A DNA stretch of 64,000 nucleotides from JAHBNG01 sp039028975. Lineage in GTDB: Bacteria; Chloroflexota; Anaerolineae; Caldilineales; Caldilineaceae. Made by a program: the position numbers and the translations under genes. The stretch covers positions 62,001 through 126,000 of the forward strand of contig JBCCHB010000004.1 in NCBI GenBank assembly GCA_039028975.1, in the 5' to 3' direction. Under the pieces are notes generated by a model. It searched no databases. It worked only from the letters and a program-made list of their open reading frames with translations, and was not told the DNA's origin. The stretch's first letter is position 1; each line of letters opens with the position of its first letter. Shown one piece after another: positions 1-8,492 of this stretch.

Positions 1-1204
1 AAAGTCCCAGCCGGAACTTATCGCGCAGAATACGTCGTACTGATACATCCAACCGCAACTCGCTGAGCTGCCCACTTTCCACCAGTTCGATGAGCACGTC
101 CGTGCAGGTCTCACCACCCAGCATATCGCATCCCGCTTCGATAATGCGCTGCACCCGCTCGGAAATGCTCAGATGCTCGACACCCCATGCCGTAGCCAGC
201 AGCGTCGTCCCCATAACATGCTTATCGCTGACCAGCCCATAGTCGGTGCAGACCACGCCGTCAAAACCATAGTGGCCACGTAGCAGACCGGTGATAATGG
301 ACTTATTATAGCCAAAGCCCACTTCCTCATACTCTAGCCCCATGGGCACGCCATAGTAGGGCATGATCTGAGCCGTATTGGCTTCAAATGCGGCTTCGAA
401 AGGGCCAAGGTGATAATCAAAGTTTTGGCCTGGATAAATCTGCTCTTTGCCGTAAGGGAAGTGGGGATCATCACCATCTTTCTGGGGGCCACCGCCGGGG
501 AAGTGCTTGGTCATACAGAGCACACTTTGGGGGCCGACCTCCTCACCTTGGAATCCACGGATGTAGGTTTTGATTAGCTTTCCGGCCAGCTCTGCATCTT
601 CGCCAAAGGTGCCGTTAATCCGGCCCCAGCGTGGCTCGGTAGCGAGGTCGGCCATCGGGTGAATGGCTACTCGAATGCCGAGTGCTATGTACTCTTGACG
701 GGCCATCTCCGCGAATTTGCCAACCAAGTCCACATCGTTGGTCGCAGCAAGTCCGATAGGTTCCGGCCATTTAGAGAATCCACCACCGCGGGCACTTACT
801 GCTGGATTAGTTGAAAACGCATGACGCGGATCCGTGGCAAAGGTGATAGGGATCCCCAAGCGACTCTCCTCGGCCAGTTTTTGCATCTGGTTCTGCCACT
901 CGGCAGCCATCCGCGTATCGGCGATGTTAGGAAAATTGAAGTGGTTCATCTGCTGATTGACCACCATCTTGCCTGGCTCGGATTGACTGAGTTCGCCTTC
1001 CAATAGCGAGGCCCCACCATCAAAGACATGGGCGGCAAAGGTCTGGAACATGAGCCCAGCTTTTTCAGCCACAGTCATCTGGGCAAGTAGGTCATTCACC
1101 CGCACTTCGACGGGTAGGCGGGAATCTTCGTAGGGATCTAATTGCCCATTGCTGTTGAGATCGCGATATTCGAAGTTATCTTCAGTGTACTTTAGGGTCA
1201 GCAT
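1..1204 (-). CDS. Glycoside hydrolase family 3 protein (beta-glucosidase-like), C-terminus cut by window edge
   Basis: Translation of the minus strand from the ATG at 1204 gives about 401 residues that run off the window. The N-terminus has the short DLNSNGQLDPYED calcium-loop-like segment often found at the start of GH3 enzymes. The (beta/alpha)8 domain follows, with KHFPGGG and the nucleophile segment GVVCTDYG (Asp about 321). No signal peptide is seen, so a cytoplasmic enzyme is inferred. It should hydrolyse beta-linked oligosaccharides; substrate cannot be read from the sequence. A GAAAGAGA purine tract precedes the ATG. The C-terminal sandwich domain, which usually carries the acid/base residue, lies outside the window. 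Confidence 0.93.
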   Translation of the reverse strand, partial: MLTLKYTEDNFEYRDLNSNGQLDPYEDSRLPVEVRVNDLLAQMTVAEKAGLMFQTFAAHVFDGGASLLEGELSQSEPGKMVVNQQMNHFNFPNIADTRMAAEWQNQMQKLAEESRLGIPITFATDPRHAFSTNPAVSARGGGFSKWPEPIGLAATNDVDLVGKFAEMARQEYIALGIRVAIHPMADLATEPRWGRINGTFGEDAELAGKLIKTYIRGFQGEEVGPQSVLCMTKHFPGGGPQKDGDDPHFPYGKEQIYPGQNFDYHLGPFEAAFEANTAQIMPYYGVPMGLEYEEVGFGYNKSIITGLLRGHYGFDGVVCTDYGLVSDKHVMGTTLLATAWGVEHLSISERVQRIIEAGCDMLGGETCTDVLIELVESGQLSELRLDVSVRRILRDKFRLGL

Positions 1205-1260
1205 AGGGTGTCTCTTTCAAGTAGATGGTTAAATGTTACTTGGTTAGCTATAATGCCCAA

Positions 1261-1293
1261 TTATACCGCGGTCGCTTTCAAAACCAGAGTTTT
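1261..1293 (-). repeat. Family-1 palindromic element, single right arm
   Basis: The sequence ATACCGCGGTCGCTTTCAAA plus its continuation matches, in reverse orientation, the right arm of the family-1 element at 3331-3415. No opposite arm is found up to 1570, so this is a solo arm or a degraded copy. The rest of 1205-1570 shows no gene or clear signal. Confidence 0.6.
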
Positions 1294-1570
1294 ATATTTT
1301 CCGGGGAGCATCTCACTTTGGGGGCGAACTTGAATTCTCTCTGAGAGGGTGCATTTCACAGCGGCATTTCGAGTCCCGTTTTTGCCCTTCAAAAGCAAAA
1401 TTCTCTCGAGTAGGAAAATCTTGCCCCGAAACTAAGATGCTCCCATTTTCCGTAGAGACTTTGGGAAAATTCCTGTTTCGGAACAAGGAATGGGTAGACG
1501 AGCTATTATCTCGCCACCGTCACACCACATAGACTCCACAACCATACTTCTTTGTCCTACAATGCTTTGT

Positions 1571-2881
1571 CTATTTTAAATATCGATCAAAGTAAGCCAC
1601 TGCGCTAGAGAGCGCGCTAGCCAAATTGACTGAAATATTGTGATCATCTCCCTGATACTCGATATATTCAACGTCCCCGCCAACCGCCAGTATCTGCTCG
1701 TTAAGGCGTTGGGAAAAGGCAACAGGGACGGTTGCATCACCTGTGGCATGTTGCAGTAGAACCGGACCTGACAGATCGGCTACGTACGTGTTGGGCGAGA
1801 TTGATCCCCAGAATTCAGGATTCTCCTCTAGGGTCCCATAAGCGTCCAGAAGCTCTTGACGCCATCTCCCTCGTTGCGAACGTTCTGGTGATGGGTTCTC
1901 CCGCGCGCGTCGCGCCCAGCGCTCAAAGAGCTGATCCATGCTGCCTACGGTGCCTGCCCAGATGACCCCGACCTTTATATCATCTGCAATGACCATAGAG
2001 CGCAGGGTAATCGCTCCACCCATGGAATGGCCCCACATACCCATCCTGTCGGTATCAACACCAGGATAGGCTTTCAGTGACGTCAACGCATTAAGCACAT
2101 CAACCGTATAAGCAGGCGAACCGGACCCACTGGCAGACTCGCCCTCAGAGAAGCCATGACCACGATAGTCGGCCTTAAATGTGATGTAGCCATTTCGGGC
2201 GAACGCATCCTGATAGGCGACGTAGCGCTCGGTAGTTCGGTAGATTGTGGGCGGAATATATCCGTGGTTGAAAACAATCGTTGGCCATCCCGTTGCAGGT
2301 ACCGCACCATTTGGGACTGTGAGCAAAGCGAAAATTTTGTTTCCTTCTGACTGATAAGAGGCCACGTATCGACTGTAGTTTATGCCTGCTTCCAACTGCT
2401 GTTCGATGGTGATTTCGCTGCCAGGATAGGTTTGCTGACGCATGTACTCAATCATCAGGGGATGCATTTCGTCTAGCGACAGATCGATGTTGGGCTGTAC
2501 GGGTACAGGAACCGACGGTGCTGCGACCGCTTGTGACTGGACATTACTTTCTGGCGGAACGTTACTCTGCGAGGTTACGCTTGGTGTTCCATCTACCGGG
2601 CCGGGTATGCAGAGTTTCCAACCAATCTCAAGGAGATTTACGTTGGTAATTGAGGCGTAAGAGGAATCGTTTTCCCTTTGATCATTGGTCGCATCAGATA
2701 TTCGTTGATAGGCTTGAGCATCCCCATAAAAGCGACCTGCGATCGAAGATAGGGTATCGCCAGATTGTACTACCACGTCAGATTCGCAGGCTATCTCTTG
2801 AGCTTGCACGGTTGCCAAAGGGATTGCAAGTGAAGACGCGCCAATTAAGATGATTAGCAGAAGTTGACATAGATTTTGCAT
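1571..2881 (-). CDS. Secreted LysM-domain alpha/beta hydrolase (S9/dienelactone-hydrolase-like)
   Basis: 436 residues from the ATG at 2881. This start is preferred over 2926 because it has a GGGGG tract just upstream and directly opens a signal peptide ending near ATVQAQ. A LysM domain follows (about residues 32-90, VVVQSGDTLSSIAGRFYG), which would hold the protein to peptidoglycan. The catalytic domain has FNHGY, the nucleophile elbow GHSMGG (Ser about 286), an acid in HATGDATVP and a His in GDDHN. This is the order expected of prolyl-oligopeptidase or acyl-esterase type hydrolases. Peptidase versus esterase cannot be decided. It stands alone, with about 600 bases of repeat-rich DNA upstream. 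Confidence 0.88.
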   Translation of the reverse strand: MQNLCQLLLIILIGASSLAIPLATVQAQEIACESDVVVQSGDTLSSIAGRFYGDAQAYQRISDATNDQRENDSSYASITNVNLLEIGWKLCIPGPVDGTPSVTSQSNVPPESNVQSQAVAAPSVPVPVQPNIDLSLDEMHPLMIEYMRQQTYPGSEITIEQQLEAGINYSRYVASYQSEGNKIFALLTVPNGAVPATGWPTIVFNHGYIPPTIYRTTERYVAYQDAFARNGYITFKADYRGHGFSEGESASGSGSPAYTVDVLNALTSLKAYPGVDTDRMGMWGHSMGGAITLRSMVIADDIKVGVIWAGTVGSMDQLFERWARRARENPSPERSQRGRWRQELLDAYGTLEENPEFWGSISPNTYVADLSGPVLLQHATGDATVPVAFSQRLNEQILAVGGDVEYIEYQGDDHNISVNLASALSSAVAYFDRYLK

Positions 2882-3081
2882 ATTTTGCCCCCAGTTCAGT
2901 AGATACCAAAATGCTTGAAGAAACAAGAGATGTAACCGTATCTATTCGTTTAGTATCAGTAGTTTTTCATGGTTCAAGATCACGACAGAGGATGAAAAAA
3001 ATTCTGCTAATCCATCTGAATTCGTGTCCTATTTTCGGGTGTCTAAGCTTTTGTAGGGTAAGACCAAGGCACGGTAATGTT

Positions 3082-3149
3082 GTAGCCCGTCCTTTTAGGG
3101 CGGGAGGCACCCGATGTAACGAAGTTCTTGCCCTAAAAGGACGGGTTAC
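3082..3149. repeat. Inverted repeat, 21-bp arms (CCCGTCCTTTTAGGGC type)
   Basis: The left arm at 3082-3102 and the right arm at 3129-3149 are inverted copies with about 19 of 21 matches. The core is CCCGTCCTTTTAGGGC, and the arms are separated by 26 bases. One arm of the same kind recurs alone at 59013-59035. It lies in the gene-free stretch 2882-3491. Confidence 0.75.
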
Positions 3150-3226
3150 GGTAACTCCTCCCCACTATTCCTCAGAGATCCCTATTTTCAAGGCAGATCA
3201 CAATGTCAATGAGAGACTCTGCGGTA

Positions 3227-3240
3227 CCTCAGAGTGACAT
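3227..3240. repeat. Fragment of the CATTCTGA/CTCAGAGTGAC dispersed repeat
   Basis: CCTCAGAGTGACAT repeats the right end of the longer element at 11488-11681. No left end is recognised here. Confidence 0.4.
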
Positions 3241-3330
3241 ATATAGCCGTCGTTTCGTCCCCTAGTATAGCGCTGAGTTGTTTAGAAATTGTTCAGAAAA
3301 AATTAGAGGCAAATGAGAGGGAGTGGAGTT

Positions 3331-3415
3331 TATACTCTACTCCGTTTCAAAACCATAGTCTGGTCTTCATGGTAGAGTAAAGGGAAACTATGGTTTTGAA
3401 AGCGACCGCAGTATA
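3331..3415 (+). repeat. Family-1 MITE-like palindromic element, full copy (85 bp)
   Basis: Begins TATACTCTACTCCGTTTCAA and ends GCGACCGCAGTATA. The inner arms TTTCAAAACCATAGT and ACTATGGTTTTGAAA are perfect 15-bp inverted copies. Outside them the ends TATACT and AGTATA also pair. The element can therefore form one long hairpin. The same ends recur at 10091, 17393, 44588, 57675 (reversed) and 60513. Confidence 0.85.
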
Positions 3416-3491
3416 GAATCAGGTGTGGCAGCAACCAGGTAACCTCTTGAATTTGAGCCTTGGTCTGGGAAAGCTCATCGCCAACAGTCTG

Positions 3492-4772
3492 TTACCTGAA
3501 TTTCTTGACTACCCGCTCTAACGCATCCAGACCCTGCTTCAGTACCTCTAATTCAGGGCCATAAGAGATGCGGGCATAGGTTCCATAACGGGCATGTTGC
3601 CGCCGACGATGCCCAGGGTTTACATCGAAAAAGACACCCGGCACGGTAATAACCTGCTCTTTCAGCCCTTCATCAAAAAAGGCCATTCCGTTGTTGATGG
3701 GGGCAGGTAGATCGGCCAAGTTTGCCCAGATATAGAATGAACCGCCGGGCGTTGAATCAGCCGTAATCCCTAGGTCATGAAGTCGTTCCAGCGTATAATC
3801 TCGCTTCTTTTTGAAAATTTGCTGAATGGCAGCCGTTTCTGCCAGAGTGTAGTCAAGATCGAGCATGGCACATGCTTCTTTCTGAAAGGGATGATTGGCC
3901 CCACCATCAAGGAACGAGCCAGCGCTAGAGATCGTCTCAATAATCGACTTAGGACCAAGCGTCCAGCTAATGCGGAACCCAGGGTAGCGCCAATTTTTAG
4001 TCAAGCCATCGATGATGATGATCGGGTCGTTTTCCACATCATCTACATATTGGGCCGCGGTAACAATGTTATAAGGATTGCTACTCTCGTTGTAGATAAA
4101 GTGGGAGTAATGCTCGTCCATGATCAAGGTGCAGCGGGTCTCGCGGGCTACCTCTACCCAACTACGCAGCCGAAAATCCTGCACAACTTGACCAGTTGGA
4201 TTGCATGGATTACTAAGCAAAAGTGCAGCCAAACCGCGCCCCAAAATCTCTTGACGTAGCGACTCGGCCGAGAGCTGATAGCCCCGATCCGCACTCAATA
4301 AAATCGGAATTGGGATAAAAGATTTGAAGGTAGAGAGCAACTCTTCATAGGCCGTGTAATCTGGCAAAAAGTGACCCATGTTTATATCGTCAAGCGCAGC
4401 AGCCAAGCGGGTTAATGAGAGCCGACCCCCACCAGCAATGCTCACATTATCGTAGGTGTACTGGGAACTTTTGCCTTTGCGAAAGAGTTTGTTGTAGAGG
4501 GCCGCCACCTGCTCCCGTAGCGCTAGTTCACCGGCTACGGGGCCATAATTGCGGGTTGGAGCGGCAGCCAGGAGTTGATTGAGCCGTTCTGGTGCGCCGG
4601 GCAAGTCACCCGTTTCGGGTGAGCCCTGGCCGAGATTGGACCAAGTCTTGTTCTCATAATCAAAGCCCTGTTGACGCGCCCGATGCATAACGTAAATGAC
4701 GCCTGTGCGCGGCACTCTGCGAAAGCCGGGGATAGTTGGATGGGTGATGGGGTTAGCAATATCATTTTCCAT
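3492..4772 (-). CDS. PLP-dependent aminotransferase, class I/II fold
   Basis: 426 residues. The fold-type I aminotransferase landmarks are in order: NPCNPTG, the PLP-ring aspartate in TLIMDEHYS, the Schiff-base lysine in GLTKNWRYPG (Lys about 259), and a C-terminal substrate arginine region near YARISYG. Length fits aspartate/alanine-type aminotransferases. It transfers an amino group between an amino acid and a 2-oxo acid in the cytoplasm; the substrate cannot be named. It is followed by a small gap and the DedA gene on the same strand, probably as a separate unit. Upstream is repeat-rich DNA. Confidence 0.92.
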   Translation of the reverse strand: MENDIANPITHPTIPGFRRVPRTGVIYVMHRARQQGFDYENKTWSNLGQGSPETGDLPGAPERLNQLLAAAPTRNYGPVAGELALREQVAALYNKLFRKGKSSQYTYDNVSIAGGGRLSLTRLAAALDDINMGHFLPDYTAYEELLSTFKSFIPIPILLSADRGYQLSAESLRQEILGRGLAALLLSNPCNPTGQVVQDFRLRSWVEVARETRCTLIMDEHYSHFIYNESSNPYNIVTAAQYVDDVENDPIIIIDGLTKNWRYPGFRISWTLGPKSIIETISSAGSFLDGGANHPFQKEACAMLDLDYTLAETAAIQQIFKKKRDYTLERLHDLGITADSTPGGSFYIWANLADLPAPINNGMAFFDEGLKEQVITVPGVFFDVNPGHRRRQHARYGTYARISYGPELEVLKQGLDALERVVKKFR

Positions 4773-4886
4773 AATTCTGGGTATGATACGACTTTAGCCC
4801 AATGTGGTCAAGAATATGCGGTTCTTTGAGGTAGGTCTGATGGCCGTAATGCTGCTTCGCAAGCAAAATGGGTAAAGCCCACCTGC

Positions 4887-5519
4887 TTATGTCTGAACTG
4901 CCAAGCCTGCGCTATTTCTCTGTCTCTTCATATACCAGACCATCAGGTAGATGCCGACCGCAACCGCCAGGATGCTAGCAAGTAAGCCGCTAAAGTTGGT
5001 GACTAAGTCGGTGATGAGCGACCATTGATCACCAAAGGCGTAGCCAAGTCCGCCAAAGAGTGCAAGCCATGTAATTTCGCCCGCGGTGTCATAGGCAAGA
5101 AAGCGCCCGAATGAGTAACGACTACCACCTGCGACTAGATTGGTCGGAACGGCTAGGGGCGTAATTAACCACCGGGTTAGATAGATGGCGATGCCTCCCC
5201 GTTTTTCGAATTGCTGCTGTGCACTCCTCCAGGTGCTACTACTACCAAATCGTTGCTCAATCCACCGATTCCCAAAACGACCGACACCATAGACAACCGA
5301 ATCGCCCGTTACGACACCAATTAACCCTAGAATAGGCGTCGTATAGAGGCTGAGCAGTTCCTGCCGTATGAAAGCTCCAGCGGCAATGACGATGAGTACG
5401 GCTGGCAGGGGAAGGCCCATGCCACTAAGAATCAATACGCAGAAGATCATCGGCGCGCCATAGTTGATGACCCAACCTAAAACCAGCGTTGTGATGTCGA
5501 TGTCCATAATGATATCCAT
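4887..5519 (-). CDS. DedA-family membrane protein
   Basis: 210 residues. It has the DedA/SNARE-associated (VTT) pattern: a re-entrant segment LPLPAVLIVIAAGAF, then GDSVVYGVGRFGNRW, and the family's RWLITPLAVPTNLVAG region, followed by C-terminal membrane spans. DedA proteins act in the inner membrane and are linked to lipid-carrier recycling and proton-motive-force homeostasis. The upstream gene's stop codon overlaps the GAGGTGG ribosome-binding site of this one (stop at 5532-5534), so the two are probably translated together. It is the last gene of a minus-strand operon starting at 8186. Confidence 0.9.
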   Translation of the reverse strand: MDIIMDIDITTLVLGWVINYGAPMIFCVLILSGMGLPLPAVLIVIAAGAFIRQELLSLYTTPILGLIGVVTGDSVVYGVGRFGNRWIEQRFGSSSTWRSAQQQFEKRGGIAIYLTRWLITPLAVPTNLVAGGSRYSFGRFLAYDTAGEITWLALFGGLGYAFGDQWSLITDLVTNFSGLLASILAVAVGIYLMVWYMKRQRNSAGLAVQT

Positions 5520-5531
5520 GACAGATCCACC

Positions 5532-6212
5532 TCACTTTTTGTCTTTCTTGGGTTTCGAATCGGATTCAGAGTTGGGTTTCGAATCTGGCCTTGAATCAGG
5601 CCCAAAACCAGAGCTTGATTCGACAACTTCTTGCACAATGAGGATAAGATGCCTCTCCCCAGGTTCGTATTCAATCGATTTAACTAGCCATCTCAGGGGC
5701 TTGAATGCGTTGCCTTCTATGGGGATCTCCAAAGCGTTGAAAAAGGTTTCAACAAGGATGCCGGTGCTATTGGCAATATACTGCATATTCATCCAAGGCT
5801 CTACTTTCCCTTCCGTTAGCCCCGTAACCACTGGATTGGCGCGATAAGCTTCAATGGCTTCTTTCACCCTCCCCACAATGGCAGGCTCGCCATCTATTTC
5901 GCCTAGCCGCTGTCTTCGGTTGATATGCTCTATGGGTAACCGCCTCCTAGCTTTATCCGGTGGAATATCGAGCTGTTCAAAGAGATAGCTCTGAGGGATG
6001 GCATATGCATCGGCGATGTAGCGCAGATGCATCCACGGTTGAACAAGGTCTACATCCAGGTTACCAGCATCAAAGTCATTTTCGACGGCAAATTGAACCG
6101 CACGGTAGGAGCCAAACGCATCCCTTGTGAAGCGAGAGGTAAAGAATAGACCACTTCCAATCAACAAGATCGCCAAAAATGGGATAAAGAATCGTGATTT
6201 TAATAAATTCAT
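5532..6212 (-). CDS. Membrane-anchored protein with a duplicated PWM-YIA motif, function unknown
   Basis: 226 residues. An N-terminal membrane segment (about 8-26) is followed by an extracytoplasmic part with two copies of one motif exactly 80 residues apart: VQPWMHLRYIADAY (residues 58-70) and VEPWMNMQYIANST (138-150). Each is followed by a hydrophobic helix ending LDIP or LEIP. The last 25 residues are a hydrophilic, low-complexity SDSKP/KPKKDK tail. I do not recognise a named family. Its ATG directly abuts the stop codon of the membrane protein upstream, and DedA follows 12 bases downstream, so a shared envelope role is likely. Confidence 0.8.
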   Translation of the reverse strand: MNLLKSRFFIPFLAILLIGSGLFFTSRFTRDAFGSYRAVQFAVENDFDAGNLDVDLVQPWMHLRYIADAYAIPQSYLFEQLDIPPDKARRRLPIEHINRRQRLGEIDGEPAIVGRVKEAIEAYRANPVVTGLTEGKVEPWMNMQYIANSTGILVETFFNALEIPIEGNAFKPLRWLVKSIEYEPGERHLILIVQEVVESSSGFGPDSRPDSKPNSESDSKPKKDKK

Positions 6213-7637
6213 CTAATTTTTCTTCACGCTACTTTCAATAGTCATTCGATTCTGATAGATACCGGGTGCATGTCCTACGCTGTCATAACCGCGGCCTATA
6301 CCCGTCCCAGCCAGTGTGATGTTAAAGAATGCTGTTGATAAAGCCTCTCCAGACCTGCTTTCCCCAGACAAGGTGAAAGAGATGGCGTTCTGCGGTACGC
6401 CCCAGCCTGCTGTCGGCGAAAGAGAGCGGCTTGCCTGAGCAGCCCAGTCTTCCAAGGTAATCTGGCACATGGGCTCCCCCGCCGTGAAGATAGTGAAATG
6501 TAATGGCTCTTCTGGAAGAAGGTTGCCCTCTGCCAGCGTCTTAAACGGTCCTTTCTCACCACTAGTAGCCTCTACAATCCGAAAGCGATCGTCGTCGTCA
6601 ACATATGCTAGTCGCGCAGGGCGGCCGATGGGATAGTCGGATTGTAGAATCTCTACTTGGGCGTCGGGAGCAGGCGAAAAGGATACCGTCAGCTTCTCTT
6701 GGGCATAAAATTGAAGTTGAGTAAAGGAGTTGAGATGTGAATAGATAGGGCGAGTCAGTTTTGAAAAGGCTTCAATAGCTAAAACTGAACTTGCGTCATT
6801 AGTCTTGATCTGTAGTCGACTTATGTCGTCATCGGCATATGCAACGGTCACTAGATTGCTCTCTTGAGTCAGTCCTGTAATCGTTCTAGGTGGTCCCCCC
6901 CGGAAGTTTCCAGGTGAGAAGAGGGTCCAAAATCTATCAGGGGAACGGCTATAAAAAGTGAGAAGAGGCCATGCATTTATGGGAATTACACCGCACTGCC
7001 CGGCAATGATTCCCTCCCTAGGCCGTATCGTTACCTGAGTGGTTAGGTTAATCGGCTCAACCGTCTGATTGTCAATGTCACTCGTTTCGACCGAGAATGT
7101 AGCCTCACCACTATGAGTGGTCGCATCAGCACTACGTTGTGTCCAGGGAACCAGTACGCCAATCCCGATGTAGAACAGAACTGCCAGAGCAAGACCCCAA
7201 CGGGAAATCGGCCATTCCTTGAAGTGGCGAAATGTAAGCCATGTAAGCAGCAGCAGAAAACAACACCAGCCAATGACCAGAGCACCAAGCACAATCATTT
7301 CGATCCTACCGCCCAAGCTGGCTGGAAACAACAGTCTAGCGGTTATAGCTGCGGCTATGGTTGCCGCTGAAAGTGCAGGTGCCGAAAACTTAAGCAGTTG
7401 CCGCCAGCGGCTAAACACACCAATGATGCCGAGCAGTGCTACCACAGTAACCAAGAAGGGGATCCCACTATTGGCCCAGAATCGACTATGCAATATGGGA
7501 AAACCTTGTGGTTCAATGTACCACCAAATTGCTGCTACCGAGGCATAGCCAGCGAAGAGCAGCCTCCAAGTGAGGGACAGCAATGTCGCTTGGCAGGTAG
7601 ATTGACTTGGGGTAGCGAGCGTATATTGGTTTGCCAT
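6213..7637 (-). CDS. Multi-pass membrane protein with large extracytoplasmic domain, function unknown
   Basis: 474 residues. About five hydrophobic spans lie in residues 20-165. A roughly 300-residue, mostly beta-type hydrophilic domain follows, probably outside the membrane. No catalytic motif is recognised. The stop codon TAG is immediately followed by the ATG of the PWM-repeat gene (at 6212), indicating translational coupling. About 30 bases separate it from the lipoprotein gene upstream. Context suggests an envelope complex with that lipoprotein, the PWM protein and DedA. Confidence 0.78.
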   Translation of the reverse strand: MANQYTLATPSQSTCQATLLSLTWRLLFAGYASVAAIWWYIEPQGFPILHSRFWANSGIPFLVTVVALLGIIGVFSRWRQLLKFSAPALSAATIAAAITARLLFPASLGGRIEMIVLGALVIGWCCFLLLLTWLTFRHFKEWPISRWGLALAVLFYIGIGVLVPWTQRSADATTHSGEATFSVETSDIDNQTVEPINLTTQVTIRPREGIIAGQCGVIPINAWPLLTFYSRSPDRFWTLFSPGNFRGGPPRTITGLTQESNLVTVAYADDDISRLQIKTNDASSVLAIEAFSKLTRPIYSHLNSFTQLQFYAQEKLTVSFSPAPDAQVEILQSDYPIGRPARLAYVDDDDRFRIVEATSGEKGPFKTLAEGNLLPEEPLHFTIFTAGEPMCQITLEDWAAQASRSLSPTAGWGVPQNAISFTLSGESRSGEALSTAFFNITLAGTGIGRGYDSVGHAPGIYQNRMTIESSVKKN

Positions 7638-7667
7638 AAGATTTTGCGACAGAGTCGAATCGCGGCA

Positions 7668-8186
7668 TTATCCTTCCCAGTAGACGCGGTTACTAAATTC
7701 AGTTCTCATTTTTTCCGTCCATGCCTCAACTTCGTCGTTGGAAATGACGCCATTTTCTACCCCTTCCTCTAAAAATGGAACAAAACTTGCCGTTAATGTC
7801 TCAACCAAATTCTCCGGATCAAAACCAAAATGCTCGCAAATTCCAGCTAGATTCAGCCCATCCTCTTCCATAAAAACGTGCATTTCGTCATGAGAGATGC
7901 CCAGATATTCTTCGAGCACTCCTTCGATTGGCGCATGGCCGCGATGTAGGCCGAGACGCGCTACCCCCCAAGCTGTCTCGCCGAGGGCATCTAAATCAGA
8001 TGCGGTATCAACAGTACCGTCGAACGGTGCTCCACCTCCTGTGCCTCGGGCCTGTATGTTTGTAATCACTTCACCAGTGGCAGAGGTTGTGATGTTTGCA
8101 GAGTTTGTACTGCCCATTGGTAACAAAGAACATCCTACTAAAGTTACAATAAGTGCAAGAGCAAGAAAAACGTTTAAAAATTTCAT
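7668..8186 (-). CDS. Lipoprotein with helical 'LGIS-EM / IC..FGFDP' domain
   Basis: 172 residues with a lipoprotein signal peptide and lipobox LVGC (Cys about 19). After a Gly/Ser/Thr-rich spacer, residues about 90-170 form a helical domain beginning EEYLGISHDEMHVFMEE and continuing through ICEHFGFDPENLV. Similar domains ('LGLTEEEL...AEIAEEQGVDP...') are widespread in secreted proteins of Chloroflexota and Gram-positive bacteria, with no firm function. It is the first gene of the minus-strand operon 8186-4887 (lipoprotein, membrane protein, PWM protein, DedA). Confidence 0.82.
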   Translation of the reverse strand: MKFLNVFLALALIVTLVGCSLLPMGSTNSANITTSATGEVITNIQARGTGGGAPFDGTVDTASDLDALGETAWGVARLGLHRGHAPIEGVLEEYLGISHDEMHVFMEEDGLNLAGICEHFGFDPENLVETLTASFVPFLEEGVENGVISNDEVEAWTEKMRTEFSNRVYWEG

Positions 8187-8369
8187 ATCAATATCCTTTT
8201 ACTATGTAGTAGTTTAAAGCGAATCGTAAAACTGCTCAACAATTGGTTTACCCATCGTTACATTGCGACGATTTTAGTATACAAATCCCAAGAAATTGTT
8301 AAGACTTTGTTGAAGAATCGAGCAGAAGACAGTAGATTGTAGCGACGTTATGGAAATCTTCAGTTCCTC

Positions 8370-8404
8370 ATATCCAACTCTGTTTGCACAACAAACGCAG
8401 TATA
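8370..8404 (+). repeat. Degenerate short family-1 element
   Basis: The 35 bases from CATATCCAACTCTG to ACGCAGTATA align end to end with the collapsed family-1 copies at 17393 and 60513, with several substitutions. It overlaps a perfect 8-bp hairpin (CAACAAAC at 8389-8396, GTTTGTTG at 8406-8413). It sits in the 8187-8492 divergent intergenic region, which holds nothing else I recognise. Confidence 0.5.
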
Positions 8405-8492
8405 GGTTTGTTGTTACACGCCTAATCAGGTAAAGTACTTTCACTCATAGATTAATCCTTTTCATTTTACACTCAAAACGGAACCGTTATGT

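Noticed and set aside
3777..4259. 160-codon frame on the plus strand inside the aminotransferase gene
   Set aside because: Antisense shadow of a well-supported aminotransferase; no recognisable motif or ribosome-binding site.
5464..5847. 127-codon plus-strand frame across the DedA/PWM gene junction
   Set aside because: It is a shadow of the low-complexity C-terminal tail of the minus-strand PWM protein.
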